Origin: Desulfobulbus propionicus
GTDB taxonomy: Bacteria > Desulfobacterota > Desulfobulbia > Desulfobulbales > Desulfobulbaceae
Assembly: GCA_002748755.1 (NCBI GenBank)
Contig: PDTD01000011.1
Span: 1-64,000 of the forward strand
Direction: 5' to 3'
DNA: 64,000 nucleotides
The notes under the pieces were generated by a model, which saw only the letters and a program-made list of their open reading frames with translations, was not told the DNA's origin and ran no database searches. Shown here piece after piece: positions 44,005 through 53,390 of the stretch; position 1 is the stretch's first letter, and every line of letters starts with the position of its first letter. Position numbers and translations under genes: made by a program.

Positions 44005-45495
44005 TTATCCGAGCAGACTCAGAGCCAGCTGGGGGGCCTGGTTGGCTTGTGCCAGAACCGAGACACCCGCCTGCTGCAGGATGTTCTGCTTGGTCATGTT
44101 GGAGGTTTCCTCGGCAATGTCCGCGTCCAGAATACGGGAACGGGCTGCTGAGATGTTTTCAGAAATATTTTGTAGGTTGGCGATGGTGGATTCAAAACGA
44201 TTCTGGATCGCACCCAGGTTACCGCGTTCCTCGTCAATGGTTGCCAAGGCTTTGTCAATGACGTCAATGGCTTTTTGGGCGCCATCCTGACTGCTGATGT
44301 CAATGCCAGAAACAAACTCTCCACTTGCGGCAACATTGGTAGCTGCGCCAACATTAAAAATGGAACCAGCTGTATTGGCGACAGAGGAGGAAGCAAAGAA
44401 TGAACTACTGGAGGTCAGTTCAATGGAGCCTGCCACCACCGTAGAGTCATCCCCGCCCTGGGTGAGCTGTTCCGCGTTGCCATCCGCGCCAGTGACATTA
44501 ATGGTTTCACCGTTGGCACCGCTGTGATTAAAGTCAGTGATATGAATATTTTTCCCTTCAGCTTGGGTCAGGGTTATTGTGCCGCCGCTGACTTCAGCGC
44601 TGATGCCTGTGGTGCCGGAAACATCGTTGATCACTGAGGCCAAGTTTTCCAGGTCTCCGGTGGTGACGGCAGCAGAGACGGTGGCCTCAGTTCCGTTACT
44701 GTCCAAGGTCAAGGTCACGGTGCCTGCCGCGCTCAAGCCGCTGAGGGTTGCTTTGGTAATGGCGGTCGCCTCGACACCAGTCTTCGCCGTCTCATTATTG
44801 ATGCTGGTGGCAATGGTTTCGGCAGTGTCACCTGCTGATACAGTAACATTTTTACTGCCTCGATTACCTGCAATGGTCAGGGTCTGGCTGGCGATCACAT
44901 TGGTGCCAACCCGGGTGCCAGCAGCGCCAGCAGAAGAGCCGGAACCCTGGTTTTGGGTCTTGTTGACAGATTTATCCACATAGCGGCCCAGATCACCGGC
45001 GCGCATGGAACCGATGTCAACCCCGATGGTTTGGTTGGCGTCTGCGCCAATCTGGAAATTCTGTTGCGCAAAAGAGCCGTCCAGGATATTGAGACCGTTA
45101 AAGGTGGTGGTGTTGGCGATCCGGTCCATCTCCTGCTGCAGCTGGTTGACCTCAGCCTGCAGAGACGCACGGTCAGAAGAGGTATTGCTCGCATTAGCTG
45201 ACTGGACAGACAGCTCACGCATACGCTGCAGGATGTTTGTCGATTCCTGCATGGCACCCTCAGCAGTCTGTGCCAGGGAGATGCCGTCATTGGCGTTACG
45301 GACGGCCTGATTCAGGCCGCGAATTTGAGAAGTCATACGATCTGAAATAGCCAGACCGGCTGCGTCGTCCTTGGCAGAGTTGATCCGAAGACCTGAAGAG
45401 AGACGCTGCATGGACGTATTCAGATTGTTCTGGGTTTGGCCCAGGTAACGTTGTGCGTTGAGAGAAGCTACGTTCGTGTTGATTGAAAGAGCCAT
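44005..45495 (-). CDS. flagellin (distal copy)
   Basis: A 496-residue filament subunit. The conserved D0/D1 N-terminus ([20 protein letters not shown]) and C-terminus ([20 protein letters not shown], then [20 protein letters not shown]) surround a variable region of flagellin_IN-type repeats (about 180-400). The stop is followed by a clear terminator and the start has GGAGG. A sigma-28-like promoter lies about 190 bases upstream, so the transcript has a long leader with several GGA motifs that CsrA could bind. Very similar in length (496) to the proximal copy. Confidence 0.95.
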   Translation of the reverse strand: MALSINTNVASLNAQRYLGQTQNNLNTSMQRLSSGLRINSAKDDAAGLAISDRMTSQIRGLNQAVRNANDGISLAQTAEGAMQESTNILQRMRELSVQSANASNTSSDRASLQAEVNQLQQEMDRIANTTTFNGLNILDGSFAQQNFQIGADANQTIGVDIGSMRAGDLGRYVDKSVNKTQNQGSGSSAGAAGTRVGTNVIASQTLTIAGNRGSKNVTVSAGDTAETIATSINNETAKTGVEATAITKATLSGLSAAGTVTLTLDSNGTEATVSAAVTTGDLENLASVINDVSGTTGISAEVSGGTITLTQAEGKNIHITDFNHSGANGETINVTGADGNAEQLTQGGDDSTVVAGSIELTSSSSFFASSSVANTAGSIFNVGAATNVAASGEFVSGIDISSQDGAQKAIDVIDKALATIDEERGNLGAIQNRFESTIANLQNISENISAARSRILDADIAEETSNMTKQNILQQAGVSVLAQANQAPQLALSLLG

Positions 45496-45686
45496 GATAT
45501 TCCTCCGTGAATATGACTTGGTGGCTTATACTTACGAGTGGCATCCGTGCCACTATCCGTTTCTGGTATGAGTTATCTGTTGTACTTGTTGTATTCCGCT
45601 GATTAGCGCCTCCTGGTTCCGCTGGAAAAGATATTTGCAGTGTAGTTTTTTCTCGCTGTCGGAAACGTCCTGTTTCCTTATAGGGT

Positions 45687-45713
45687 GTATCGTACAGGGC
45701 CGAAGAAAACTTA
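45687..45713 (-). promoter_or_regulatory. sigma-28-like promoter of the distal flagellin
   Basis: On the minus strand TAAGTTTT, an 11-base spacer, then TACGATAC; compare consensus TAAAGTTT-N11-GCCGATAA. The leader from here to the flagellin ATG at 45495 is about 185 bases. Confidence 0.55.
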
Positions 45714-45731
45714 AGGCTTTTTTATGAAAAA

Positions 45732-45941
45732 TTATTGCCAGATAAACAACTGTTCGTATTTTCGTTCTTTTATCCTCTGTATATGCTGATTATAGATTTC
45801 GTTTTCCGGATCTGGTAAGGATGTTGTTGTTTCCAGGGCCCCTGACCCGTAGGGCCATGCAGGGGCAGTATCTGTTTCCAGGTTTTTTTCTTCCTGGATA
45901 GCGGCGTTGAATCGTTGATATCGGAAGGTGATTATGTGCAT
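45732..45941 (-). CDS. small hypothetical protein between the flagellins
   Basis: A 69-residue protein starting at ATG 45941 (HIITFRYQRFN), with GAGAG at good spacing. It is rich in Glu and Asn, with several aromatic residues near the end (NQHIQRIKERKYEQLFIWQ). The family is unrecognised. A flagellar role is possible from location only. Repeat copy at 45985 lies just upstream. The alternative start at 45986 reads the flank of that repeat. Confidence 0.45.
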   Translation of the reverse strand: MHIITFRYQRFNAAIQEEKNLETDTAPAWPYGSGALETTTSLPDPENEIYNQHIQRIKERKYEQLFIWQ

Positions 45942-45984
45942 TGTGCTCTCTTCAGTGCGTTTTAAGCCGGCTTTCTCCATGAGC

Positions 45985-46073
45985 AATTTGTCGAAAATTA
46001 AGACCGCTTACGGACATCACATCCATATGTTTTTATGTGTTTTTTTAAAGTAAGAAAAGTGGTTATGAGAAAG
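45985..46073 (+). repeat. MITE-like repeat, right half
   Basis: Right half only: AATTTGTCGAAAATTAAG, CGCTTACGGACATCACATCC, then the T-run with AAAGTAAGAAAAGTGG and the end TTATGAGAAAG, followed by CTAG (46074-46077). It lies between the two flagellin transcription units. Confidence 0.65.
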
Positions 46074-46084
46074 CTAGATTAGAG

Positions 46085-46112
46085 AACCGGGAGGTGGTTG
46101 AACCTCCCGGTT
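46085..46112 (-). terminator. terminator of the proximal flagellin gene
   Basis: AACCGGGAGG and CCTCCCGGTT, a perfect 10-bp stem with an 8-base loop, 24 bases after the stop at 46137. Confidence 0.7.
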
Positions 46113-46136
46113 GTGAAAGCGGGACAGGCCGGATAC

Positions 46137-47627
46137 TTATCCCTGCAGTAACTGCAGTGCCAGTTGCGGGGTCTGGTTGGCCTGGGTAAGGATAGAAACA
46201 CCGGCCTGTTGCAGGATATTGTTCTTGGTCATTTCCGAGGTTTCTTGCGCAATATCCGCATCTCGGATTCGGGAGCGCGCTGCCGACAGGTTTTCGGAGA
46301 CGTTCATTAGATTGGAAATCGTTGATTCGAAACGATTTTGCAGGGCACCAAGGTCGGCACGCTGGCTGTCGATTTTATTGAGCGCGGCATCTACTATTTT
46401 CAGAGCATCGTTGGCGCTCAGTACGCTGCTGATATCAATGCTCGTGACTTCTTCAAAATTGGAAATTTCCGTTGTATTGGCGGCAATATTCAGGATGCTC
46501 CCGGCCGTTGGCGCTACGGAGGAAGAAAGGGTATAGGAATCTTCAGAAGAGAATTCCACCATACCGCAGGCGCGGGTGGAATCATTGCCTCCACTTGTCA
46601 GTTGGGTGACCACACCGTCCTGGCCGGTAACATCCATGGTGCTGCCGCTGGTGGAATGGGTGTAATCTTGTATGACGATGTCCCTGCCTTCGGGCTGGGT
46701 CAGGGTCAGGGTACCGCCATTCACTGTGGCTGTCACCCCCGTTGTCCCAGATTGGTCATTAATCACTGTGGCCAACTCGCTTAGGTCTGTGGTGGTCACC
46801 GGGGCGTTAATGGTTGAGGTGTTGCCGCCGGAACCAAGGGTCAGAGTGATGATACCATCATTGGGTACTCCTGAAAGCTGTATCACGGTGCGCGCCGTGG
46901 CGGTAACGCCGGTCTTGTCGGCTGAATTGGTTACCCTGTTGGCAATATCATAGGCTGTTGCGCTGGCCCCGATGGTGATGGTATCTGCTCCTGCTGATCC
47001 GGTTATGGTAATATCCTGTCCGGCAATGCTATTAGATCCAGGATCCGTTCCTGCCGCCGCAGTTGTTGAACCTGTCCCCTGGTTGGCGTTTGTGTTGATG
47101 GCATCGACATAATATCTGCCCAAGTCATCGGCAGCCATGGACTGGATGGAAACCCCAATGGTTTCATTGGCATTGGGGCCGACCTGAAACTGCTGGGAAA
47201 TAAAGGAACCGTCTAGAATGTTCAGTCCGTTAAAGGTCGTGGACTGGGCAATACGGTTTAATTCGGTCTTCAGCTGATTGACCTCGGCCTGCAGGGCGGC
47301 ACGGTCAGCTGCCGAGTTGGTGGCATTGGCGGCCTGCACAGAAAGTTCCCGGATTCGTTGCAGAATATTGGTGGATTCCTGCATGGCGCCTTCAGCGGTC
47401 TGGGCTAGGGAAATCCCGTCATTGGCATTTCGGGCAGCCTGGTTTAGGCCGCGGATCTGAGCGGTCATTCGATCCGAGATGGCCAAGCCAGCGGCATCGT
47501 CTTTTGCCGAGTTGATGCGAAGGCCAGAGGACAACCTCTCCATGGAGGTTGCAAGGTCAAGCTGGGAGTTGGAAAGGTTGCGTTGTGCATTCAGAGATGC
47601 AACGTTTGTATTGATCGTTAAAGCCAT
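46137..47627 (-). CDS. flagellin (proximal copy)
   Basis: A 496-residue paralogue of the distal flagellin, with near-identical ends ([20 protein letters not shown] and [20 protein letters not shown]) but a clearly diverged centre (residues about 160-400). GGAGGAAAACC precedes the ATG. A sigma-28-like promoter lies about 112 bases upstream. Being next to csrA-fliW it is the natural target of that control circuit. Confidence 0.95.
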   Translation of the reverse strand: MALTINTNVASLNAQRNLSNSQLDLATSMERLSSGLRINSAKDDAAGLAISDRMTAQIRGLNQAARNANDGISLAQTAEGAMQESTNILQRIRELSVQAANATNSAADRAALQAEVNQLKTELNRIAQSTTFNGLNILDGSFISQQFQVGPNANETIGVSIQSMAADDLGRYYVDAINTNANQGTGSTTAAAGTDPGSNSIAGQDITITGSAGADTITIGASATAYDIANRVTNSADKTGVTATARTVIQLSGVPNDGIITLTLGSGGNTSTINAPVTTTDLSELATVINDQSGTTGVTATVNGGTLTLTQPEGRDIVIQDYTHSTSGSTMDVTGQDGVVTQLTSGGNDSTRACGMVEFSSEDSYTLSSSVAPTAGSILNIAANTTEISNFEEVTSIDISSVLSANDALKIVDAALNKIDSQRADLGALQNRFESTISNLMNVSENLSAARSRIRDADIAQETSEMTKNNILQQAGVSILTQANQTPQLALQLLQG

Positions 47628-47738
47628 GGTTTTCCTCCATGAGTTGTCTAGGCCATCGGTCGTCCATTGACTGATCCGCAGGCTAACGATACAAACGTAA
47701 CTATTCTCTCAATGCATTGTTTTGTCTCTCAAATTACT

Positions 47739-47766
47739 CATCGGAACCGCACAGGGAACCCTTTAC
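47739..47766 (-). promoter_or_regulatory. sigma-28-like promoter of the proximal flagellin
   Basis: On the minus strand TAAA, 16 bases, then TCCGATGA, close to the FliA consensus. It lies between the fliW terminator and the flagellin, giving a leader of about 105 bases with three or so GGA sites. Confidence 0.6.
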
Positions 47767-47791
47767 GTTTTTTTTGCTTCATAGCAAAAAA

Positions 47792-47825
47792 AACCGAGAT
47801 CCCCAGTCATGTGGATCTCGGTTTA
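47792..47825 (-). terminator. terminator of the csrA-fliW operon
   Basis: AAACCGAGATCC and GGATCTCGGTTT form a 12-bp stem; on the minus strand the hairpin ends in eight T residues, a classical intrinsic terminator. It lies between fliW (and repeat copy 7) and the flagellin promoter. Confidence 0.85.
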
Positions 47826-47832
47826 TCCTCGC

Positions 47833-48050
47833 CTGGATTGCTCATCAGTTCAGGCGACGCCGGATGGTACATTTTGGCTGATATTTGAGTACCCTCTTGG
47901 GGTCGTCAAAACAGTGCCAAAGATGGTGCCCCCTGGGCTGAGCTTTGGTGAACATCTTGGAGAAATAGTCTCTTTATCATTTTTTTTCTAAGGCATTGCC
48001 CTTGTCTTATGTCTTTTAGTTTCCACCCCATGTTCATAAAAAGTGGGGCT
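47833..48050 (+). repeat. MITE-like dispersed repeat, copy 7
   Basis: Left end CCTGGATTGCTCATCAG, core CAGTGCCAAAGATGGTGCC, then CTGAGCTTTGGTGAACAT and a right end worn to CCATGTTCATAAAAAGTGGG. It sits between the fliW stop (48073) and the operon terminator, so it is inside the fliW transcript's 3' end. Confidence 0.7.
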
Positions 48051-48072
48051 GAGGCTGTCTGTCAGGGATGGA

Positions 48073-48501
48073 TCAGGTCTGAAAATTCGGCAGCGGGGTG
48101 CGGGTGTCGTATTGGCCGTCTTCCAGGATCACCTGGAGTGCCCGGTTGCTTTCCGGTGCGTACAGAATGGGGCCTGCCAGGTTCAGGGTAATGGTTTTGT
48201 CTTGTCCGATACTGACTATGGCCAGCACGAAAATTTTGCCATCCTCATCAATCTGCAGCTTTTCCCTTTCTTCTTGATCCGGGGCAACGGCATAATCAAG
48301 GAAAAAGTTGGTTGGATCCGTTACCACCACCGCAAAGGCAGGGTCGTCCACGGACTGTATCCAGAAGAGAAGACCGGCCTTTTTGTTGGGCATGACCAGA
48401 AAATTTTTCAGGTTATCAAGGCCGATCAGACCATCGGGAAAATGGATGATATTGGCAGGATCATATTCTACTTCACCAAATCGAGTCTGTATTTTTTTCA
48501 T
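48073..48501 (-). CDS. fliW: flagellar assembly factor FliW
   Basis: A 142-residue protein: FGEVEYDPANIIHFPDGLIGLDN and YAVAPDQEEREKLQ, LAIVSIGQD, LAGPILYAPESNRALQVI are typical. FliW binds flagellin or CsrA, releasing flagellin mRNA from CsrA when flagellin has been used up. It overlaps the csrA stop by four bases (ATGA), as in most such pairs. Confidence 0.95.
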   Translation of the reverse strand: MKKIQTRFGEVEYDPANIIHFPDGLIGLDNLKNFLVMPNKKAGLLFWIQSVDDPAFAVVVTDPTNFFLDYAVAPDQEEREKLQIDEDGKIFVLAIVSIGQDKTITLNLAGPILYAPESNRALQVILEDGQYDTRTPLPNFQT

Positions 48502-48740
48502 TTTTTCTTTTCCCTGCTTGCGAGCTGATCGCTCAGGATATCCAGATCAGATATGTCCCAATGCGTTGCCTCAATGTTTTCTCGTCTGATTTTATCGTAG
48601 ACTTCCTGGCGATATATTTTGGTGGCCCTCGGGGCGTCAATACCAATGCGGATGCCGCCACTTTTTATCTCTATGATTTTAATGGTAATATTGTCCCCAA
48701 TGATAATACCTTCACCGGGTTTTCTGGTCAGAACCAGCAT
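48498..48740 (-). CDS. csrA: carbon storage regulator CsrA
   Basis: An 80-residue RNA-binding dimer (LVLTRKPGEGIIIGDNI, VRIGIDAPRATKIYRQEVYD-like centre), which blocks the ribosome site of target mRNAs through GGA motifs. AGGTG precedes the ATG. Upstream is flgL in the same orientation, separated by a repeat-bearing gap; downstream fliW and the flagellins, pointing to translational control of flagellin. Confidence 0.97.
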   Translation of the reverse strand: MLVLTRKPGEGIIIGDNITIKIIEIKSGGIRIGIDAPRATKIYRQEVYDKIRRENIEATHWDISDLDILSDQLASREKKK

Positions 48741-48868
48741 GGGAGCACCTATAGTGTATAGGGATAGTCACTACTCATAGAGTCTGTAACATCTTGATTT
48801 CATTTATTTCAATCATGTCGCTGTTTGCAGCTTGCCCAGTTTCGGGGAAGCATGATAGGCAGCTATGG

Positions 48869-49205
48869 CCCTGATTTCTTATGAGTATTTTGTCTCATTT
48901 GTAAAAAAGAGAGAAACAGATGTCTGTGATTCCCTTGAGCAGCCTCACATCCGCCCGAAGATGGACGACCAGGGAGCAGGTACCAATTATCGCGCCTTTT
49001 TTTAGATGAAAAGCACCTCTGGCCTTTGCGAACAGGCCGAAACAGCAGAAGGGTGTCCCGCCTTTCTCATCAACAGGGGCAGTGCTGTTTTCACAAACCC
49101 TTTGGTGGCCCTTTTGTTGCCCTCTAAGACAGTTCCCTGACACCACCTACAGGTTGTGTCAGGTCTGTCTTCTCATAGGAGACACATTGTTCATGAGCAA
49201 TGCGG
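48869..49205. repeat. composite MITE-like element with two right-type ends
   Basis: CCCTGATTTCTTATGAGTAT with TGTCTCATTT near 48869 and CATAGGAGACACATTG, TTCATGAGCAATGCGG near 49205 are both right-type ends facing outward. The about 250 bases between are mostly unlike the family core, though AACAGATGTCTGTGATTCC is similar. It includes CCTGACAC/GTGTCAGG (49136-49163), an inverted repeat. It separates flgL from csrA. Confidence 0.55.
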
Positions 49206-49328
49206 ACTCCATGTCGTCAGACGGTTTCCGTACAGCCACAGAGTACAACACCCATAAAGATAGTATTGTGGAAACCGTTTCAAAAAGCAAGCCTTTTTAA
49301 CCGGTTATACAAGGATAGTGCAGGCAGG

Positions 49329-50327
49329 TCAGATATAGTCGAGAATACTTAGATCAGACACCTTGCCGGTGATGTTGAGCGCGGCCTGGAAGGCCGTTTC
49401 CTGCTGTACAATATCGTTGAACACCTGGATGACATCGGCATCTTCATACTGGGACAGTATCTGCTGCAGATCTATCCGTACATCTTCCTGGTGCCGTATG
49501 GCGGATTCCACCCGGGAAGCCCGGATACCCAGTTGGGAGCGCAGTTGTCTGTTCTGTTCTGCGGCGCCATGCAGGTCTGTAATGGCGGTTTGCATGGCAG
49601 CGGCATCATTGTTGCGTATCGCCTCCTCTGCCTGGGTCAGCTCGGCAAAGATGTCGTAGCGACCGCTCTCTATGGCATTGGGAGGCGCCCCGGCAGGGTC
49701 CGGTGGGTTGTAGGGCGGCTGGTTCCAGGTGGAGGTACCCAGAAAGAGGTCATTCCCGGTCAGGTTGACCTGCAGTTGTTCACCTGAGGCAATTTCAAGA
49801 TAGGTGGCGTTCTCATCCCCGTGGTAGAGTACCGGCCAGGTCTGATGATTATTGGGATCATACAGTGTTGTATCATAGGCAGGGTTTTCCGTGAAGGGCA
49901 GGGTATCTTCTTCATAACCGGCAAAGATGTACTTGCCGTCCACATTTCCATTGGCCGTATCAAGCAATTCCTGTTTCAACTCCGCCAGTTCATTGGCCAG
50001 GGTCGTTCGGTCCTCATGGTTCAATGAGCCGTTGACCACGTTGACCATGATTTCCTCCGCCCGCTGTATGATATTTTCGACATGATTGAGATATCCGTCG
50101 GTTGACTGCATGACATCCCCAGCTGTCCCCATGGTATCCAGATATCTATCCACATTACTTAACTGCTTTTGGGTGTTGAGAACCGGTCGAATAGCTGCAG
50201 GATCATCGGAAGGAGCGTTAAGTTTTTTGCCGGTCGCTCCCATATTGTACAGTCTTTCCAGATCAAGGGACATGGTGTTGAGCCGGTTGCCCAACATGCG
50301 ATAGGTCGTTCCCTGGGTTGCTTTCAT
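49329..50327 (-). CDS. flgL: hook-filament junction protein FlgL
   Basis: A 332-residue flagellin-like protein (TQGTTYRMLGNRLNTMSLDLERLYN and a C-terminal IVQQETAFQAALNITGKVSDLSILDYI) that links hook and filament. It follows flgK by 3 bases. Confidence 0.93.
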   Translation of the reverse strand: MKATQGTTYRMLGNRLNTMSLDLERLYNMGATGKKLNAPSDDPAAIRPVLNTQKQLSNVDRYLDTMGTAGDVMQSTDGYLNHVENIIQRAEEIMVNVVNGSLNHEDRTTLANELAELKQELLDTANGNVDGKYIFAGYEEDTLPFTENPAYDTTLYDPNNHQTWPVLYHGDENATYLEIASGEQLQVNLTGNDLFLGTSTWNQPPYNPPDPAGAPPNAIESGRYDIFAELTQAEEAIRNNDAAAMQTAITDLHGAAEQNRQLRSQLGIRASRVESAIRHQEDVRIDLQQILSQYEDADVIQVFNDIVQQETAFQAALNITGKVSDLSILDYI

Positions 50328-50330
50328 CGT

Positions 50331-51743
50331 TTACACCTTGAGTTGTAGCAGTGCATTCATCATTTCGTCCACTGTGGAAAGAAATTTTGCTGAGGATTCA
50401 AAACCGCGTTGGTATTTGATCAGGTCGATCATTTCTTCTTCCAGGGAAACCCCTGAAAAACCATCGCGCAGATTCTGCAACTGCACGGTGGCGTCTTCAG
50501 CGCCGCTCAGCGCCAGATCATTGCGACCGGCCTCAATGCCGACCTCAGCGACCATCTGACTGAAATAGGCATCAAAGCTGTCGTTGGTTCCGGTCACTGT
50601 ATGGTCTGTTTCCAGGCTTGAGATGAGCAGGGCGTTCTCATTGTCTCCCGGAGCAGCTGTATCCTTGCCTGCTGCTGCAATATATCGGCTGTCGGTAAAG
50701 GCCAGGGATATGGATCGGCTGGCGTGCACATCCGGGGGAAGAGCAGTGATGTCGGTGAAAAACAGCTGACCGGTGGCAGGGGTACCTGTCGTCGGATCCC
50801 TATAGTAGCCGTTGATATGGAGGTCATTAACCGCTGAGGTCAGGTCTATGGCCAGCGTATCAAGGTCATCCTGAAGGCCGCCGATGAAGTTGTCTCGAAC
50901 CTCAAACATACCCTTGAAGCGGCCGCCGATCTCTGAGCTATCAATAGCCCTGGTCACGCCGACAACGTCGAGCTGTAGGGAGACATTGCTCCCGCTGGTC
51001 ACTGTGCTCATCCGCATGGCCGTATCTCCCTGCACCAAAGGCAAGCCCCCGGGTAGGTGTACGGTGAGCCTGCCGTTGCTATCTGTGTAGGTCTGTACGC
51101 CAAGGGTTTGGGAGAGTTCCTGAACCAAGAGATCTCTTTGGTCTCTGGCGGAATTAGCGGTCTGCCCGTTGACTTCGATGATCTGTATGCGGGCATTGAG
51201 TTCAGCCACCTCCTCAAGCTGTTCGTTGACGGTTTCCACGGCGCCGATAATCTCTGTGTTGAGATTTTCGACAATGCTATCCATCTCATCCGTCATTTGG
51301 GCAAAGGCGTCACTGAGGAGACCGCCCCGCTGCATGACGATATCACGCTCCACCTGGCCGCTGGGATTGGTGGTCAGTTCCTGCCAGGCATCAAAGAAAT
51401 CATCTATTGCCGAGGCCAGGTTGTCTTCCGAGGTGTTGAAGAGACGCTCCAGCTCCGTAAGGGCGTTGGTTTTACCGGATTCTTCACCGTAGGCGATATG
51501 GCTTTCCTGTAATTGCCTGTTGATAAAACTGGAGTAATCTCTGCTGACATCGGCAACCGATACACCCTGGCCGATAAAGAAATCGCCGAAGTTCACCGCC
51601 GGTATCTGAATCAGTTCGGCCCTCTGTCTAGAATATCCCTCCGTATTGACGTTTGCAACGTTGTTGCCAACAATCTCTATGGATTTTTGATGCACGCTTA
51701 GGCTGGTTCGCCCTGCATTCAGGGCATCGAAGAGTCCTGCCAT
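50331..51743 (-). CDS. flgK: hook-associated protein FlgK
   Basis: About 470 residues. N-terminus AGLFDALNAGRTSLSVHQKS, IVGNNVANVNTEGYSRQRAE, a central variable region, and C-terminal GVSLEEEMIDLIKYQRGFES, SAKFLSTVDEMMNALLQL. The start ATG 51743 follows AGGAA; the 25 codons before it are not FlgK-like. A sigma-28 promoter at 51843 drives flgKL. Confidence 0.95.
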   Translation of the reverse strand: MAGLFDALNAGRTSLSVHQKSIEIVGNNVANVNTEGYSRQRAELIQIPAVNFGDFFIGQGVSVADVSRDYSSFINRQLQESHIAYGEESGKTNALTELERLFNTSEDNLASAIDDFFDAWQELTTNPSGQVERDIVMQRGGLLSDAFAQMTDEMDSIVENLNTEIIGAVETVNEQLEEVAELNARIQIIEVNGQTANSARDQRDLLVQELSQTLGVQTYTDSNGRLTVHLPGGLPLVQGDTAMRMSTVTSGSNVSLQLDVVGVTRAIDSSEIGGRFKGMFEVRDNFIGGLQDDLDTLAIDLTSAVNDLHINGYYRDPTTGTPATGQLFFTDITALPPDVHASRSISLAFTDSRYIAAAGKDTAAPGDNENALLISSLETDHTVTGTNDSFDAYFSQMVAEVGIEAGRNDLALSGAEDATVQLQNLRDGFSGVSLEEEMIDLIKYQRGFESSAKFLSTVDEMMNALLQLKV

Positions 51744-51842
51744 AATTTGGTTCCTGTCTGTGATGGATAAAGAGTACCCAGGGCATTCATGGTGGCCGAC
51801 ATTGCTCGAAACAGTCATGCTGTCTCCGGTACCGTTCTGTCT

Positions 51843-51870
51843 TTATCGGATGGCAGTCGTGTAGCCTTTA
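51843..51870 (-). promoter_or_regulatory. sigma-28-like promoter of flgKL
   Basis: On the minus strand TAAA, 16 bases, then TCCGATAA, a strong FliA-type match. The TAAA ends one base before repeat copy 8 (51872), which begins right at its upstream edge. Confidence 0.7.
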
Positions 51871-51871
51871 G

Positions 51872-52091
51872 TCCGGTTTTTCCATGAACATTTGGTCTCG
51901 TTTGAGAAAAAGAATACAAAAACAAATGGATGTGGCATCCGTGAGCCGGATAAAATTTGCCAAACTGCTCACCCAAGCTCAGCAAAGGCGGTGGCATGGT
52001 AGGGCAGTATTGTGGATACACCTGTACCCAAGGAGAATGAAGTACCAAAAAGGAACGAACCTGGGACTACCTGAGTTGATGAGTAATCCAG
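51872..52091 (-). repeat. MITE-like dispersed repeat, copy 8
   Basis: End TCCGGTTTTTCCATGAACAT after TTAG; then TCTCGTTTGAGAAAAAG, AAATGGATGTGGCATCCG, CCAAGCTCAGCAAAGGCGG, GGGCAGTATTGTGG; the other end GATGAGTAATCCAGA near 52091, followed by CTAT. It fills the space between the flgK promoter and the flgN 3' end. The remaining bases to 52289 show no gene. Confidence 0.75.
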
Positions 52092-52289
52092 ACTATGCAG
52101 AAAAGGGTGATCGTTCGACGATGGGGGTACTGCGAGGAGGTACGAATACAAGAGAGCATGTTTGAACGTACCAATCAACGTCCTGGTTTGTGGATCAGAT
52201 TTGGGAATGAGAAAACGGTGGTGGCCGGTTTGGGATAGGGAGGGGAATGAGCGTGCGTTACAAGCTGCAGGCAGAGTGTATTTGCAGGA

Positions 52290-52643
52290 CTAAATATGGC
52301 CTGAAAGCAGGCGACCGTTGTTCGGTATACTTGTAGTGTACCCCGATTGGCCATAGGTTGTCGGGATGGTTTTCCGGCCAAAGAACACCATGGTTTCCTG
52401 TATCCAGTTGAGGGTTGCCCGAAAGAGAAAGGCGTTGCGTTGGTTTTCCCGCTTGATCTCCTGGGCAATCTCTACCTCTTCGGGATGGAGCCGAGGAATG
52501 GCGTTTAAAGTGGCGATCAGTGCCTCTTTTTTCGTTACATCGGCTAGCATCGCCTCCATGTCCAGTTGTCTGGCATGCTCCCGCTCGTCACGGATGGCGG
52601 TGAGCAGTTGCTGCAACAGATCTTGCACTCTTTCTCTTTGCAT
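52290..52643 (-). CDS. flgN: flagellar chaperone FlgN
   Basis: A 117-residue helical protein (RVQDLLQQLLTAIRDEREHARQLD, KKEALIATLNAI, EEVEIAQEIKRENQRN) that protects FlgK and FlgL before export. Immediately after flgM (3 bases), in the typical flgMN order. The C-terminal region ending NNGRLLSGHI is less conserved. Confidence 0.85.
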   Translation of the reverse strand: MQRERVQDLLQQLLTAIRDEREHARQLDMEAMLADVTKKEALIATLNAIPRLHPEEVEIAQEIKRENQRNAFLFRATLNWIQETMVFFGRKTIPTTYGQSGYTTSIPNNGRLLSGHI

Positions 52644-52646
52644 ACC

Positions 52647-52943
52647 TTATCCCTTGTTGCTTTCGACGAGGAATTTCAACAGGCTGGATGCTACCTGGTT
52701 TAAGTCTGGCTCGTAGTTGCCGCTCCCGATCTGTGTTTTCAGCTCTTCTATCCGGGCGGCCCGTTCGGATGCTGCTACCTTGTTTTCGGCTTGTGCCTCA
52801 CCAACAGACTTCAGGGCTGAAGAAAAGGAGGAGCCTGTATTGCCCGCTGCCTTCTCCGTTTTTTGAATTTCGCTGGCTCGGTTGGCCTTGTTTATGCCGC
52901 CGAGCTGTCCCATGCCTCGTACTCCAAAAAATTCCACTGTCAT
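52647..52943 (-). CDS. flgM: anti-sigma-28 factor FlgM
   Basis: A 98-residue protein: a Gly/Ala/Ser-rich unstructured N-terminal half and the C-terminal sigma-binding helices (RAARIEELKTQIGSGNYEPDLNQVASSLLKFL). FlgM holds FliA until the hook-basal body is complete. I chose ATG 52943 with AGGTGA; GTG 52952 is three codons earlier. A target (FliA) is encoded 6 kb upstream. Confidence 0.9.
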   Translation of the reverse strand: MTVEFFGVRGMGQLGGINKANRASEIQKTEKAAGNTGSSFSSALKSVGEAQAENKVAASERAARIEELKTQIGSGNYEPDLNQVASSLLKFLVESNKG

Positions 52944-53390
52944 CACGTTCACCTGTTATACAACGTATCCAACCATTTCTTCTGCCGCCGCTGCCCAACT
53001 ACTCAGCTTTTCCTTAGTTTATCTTGTGGTTGCACAGGAGATGTCCGGCAGCCATAGGCTTCTTGGGTTTCGTTCAAACCATTATCAACGCCTTTTTTCA
53101 TGGCATCAAGCCGGGTTGGGGCTTCTTCGACCACACCAACGGCAAACTGAACAATTTTCTCTGTTTGCGTGGTCCTTCCTCCCCGCAGTGTTTACGGCTC
53201 CTCTTGGGCCGCTTGATCAAAGTGTTTTCCTTCAGGTATTGTTCTTATCGGAGACAGAATAAAAAATCTTTATCTGCTTTCGTCTTTTTTTTTAAAGAAA
53301 AAGAAAAAAAATCATTTTTTGATCCCATCTAAATCTGGGTTAGGCAGCGTGCCTGTTGTTGTGGCAGCAGGTATGAAGACATAGGCCAGC
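52944..53390. other. 447-base gap between flgJ and flgM
   Basis: No gene is evident. It probably carries the flgM promoter. On the minus strand ATCA AAAAA TGAT with eight T residues (about 53303-53323) is a weak terminator candidate for the flgJ transcript. No sigma-28 match was found by eye. Confidence 0.4.

Noticed and set aside
45661-45677. GGAAAC-N5-GTTTCC inverted repeat downstream of the flagellin promoter candidate
   Set aside because: Only 6-bp arms and no context to separate it from chance; noted but not listed as a site.
48895-49146. An 83-codon minus-strand frame between csrA and flgL
   Set aside because: It lies inside the composite repeat element and lacks a ribosome site or protein-like pattern.
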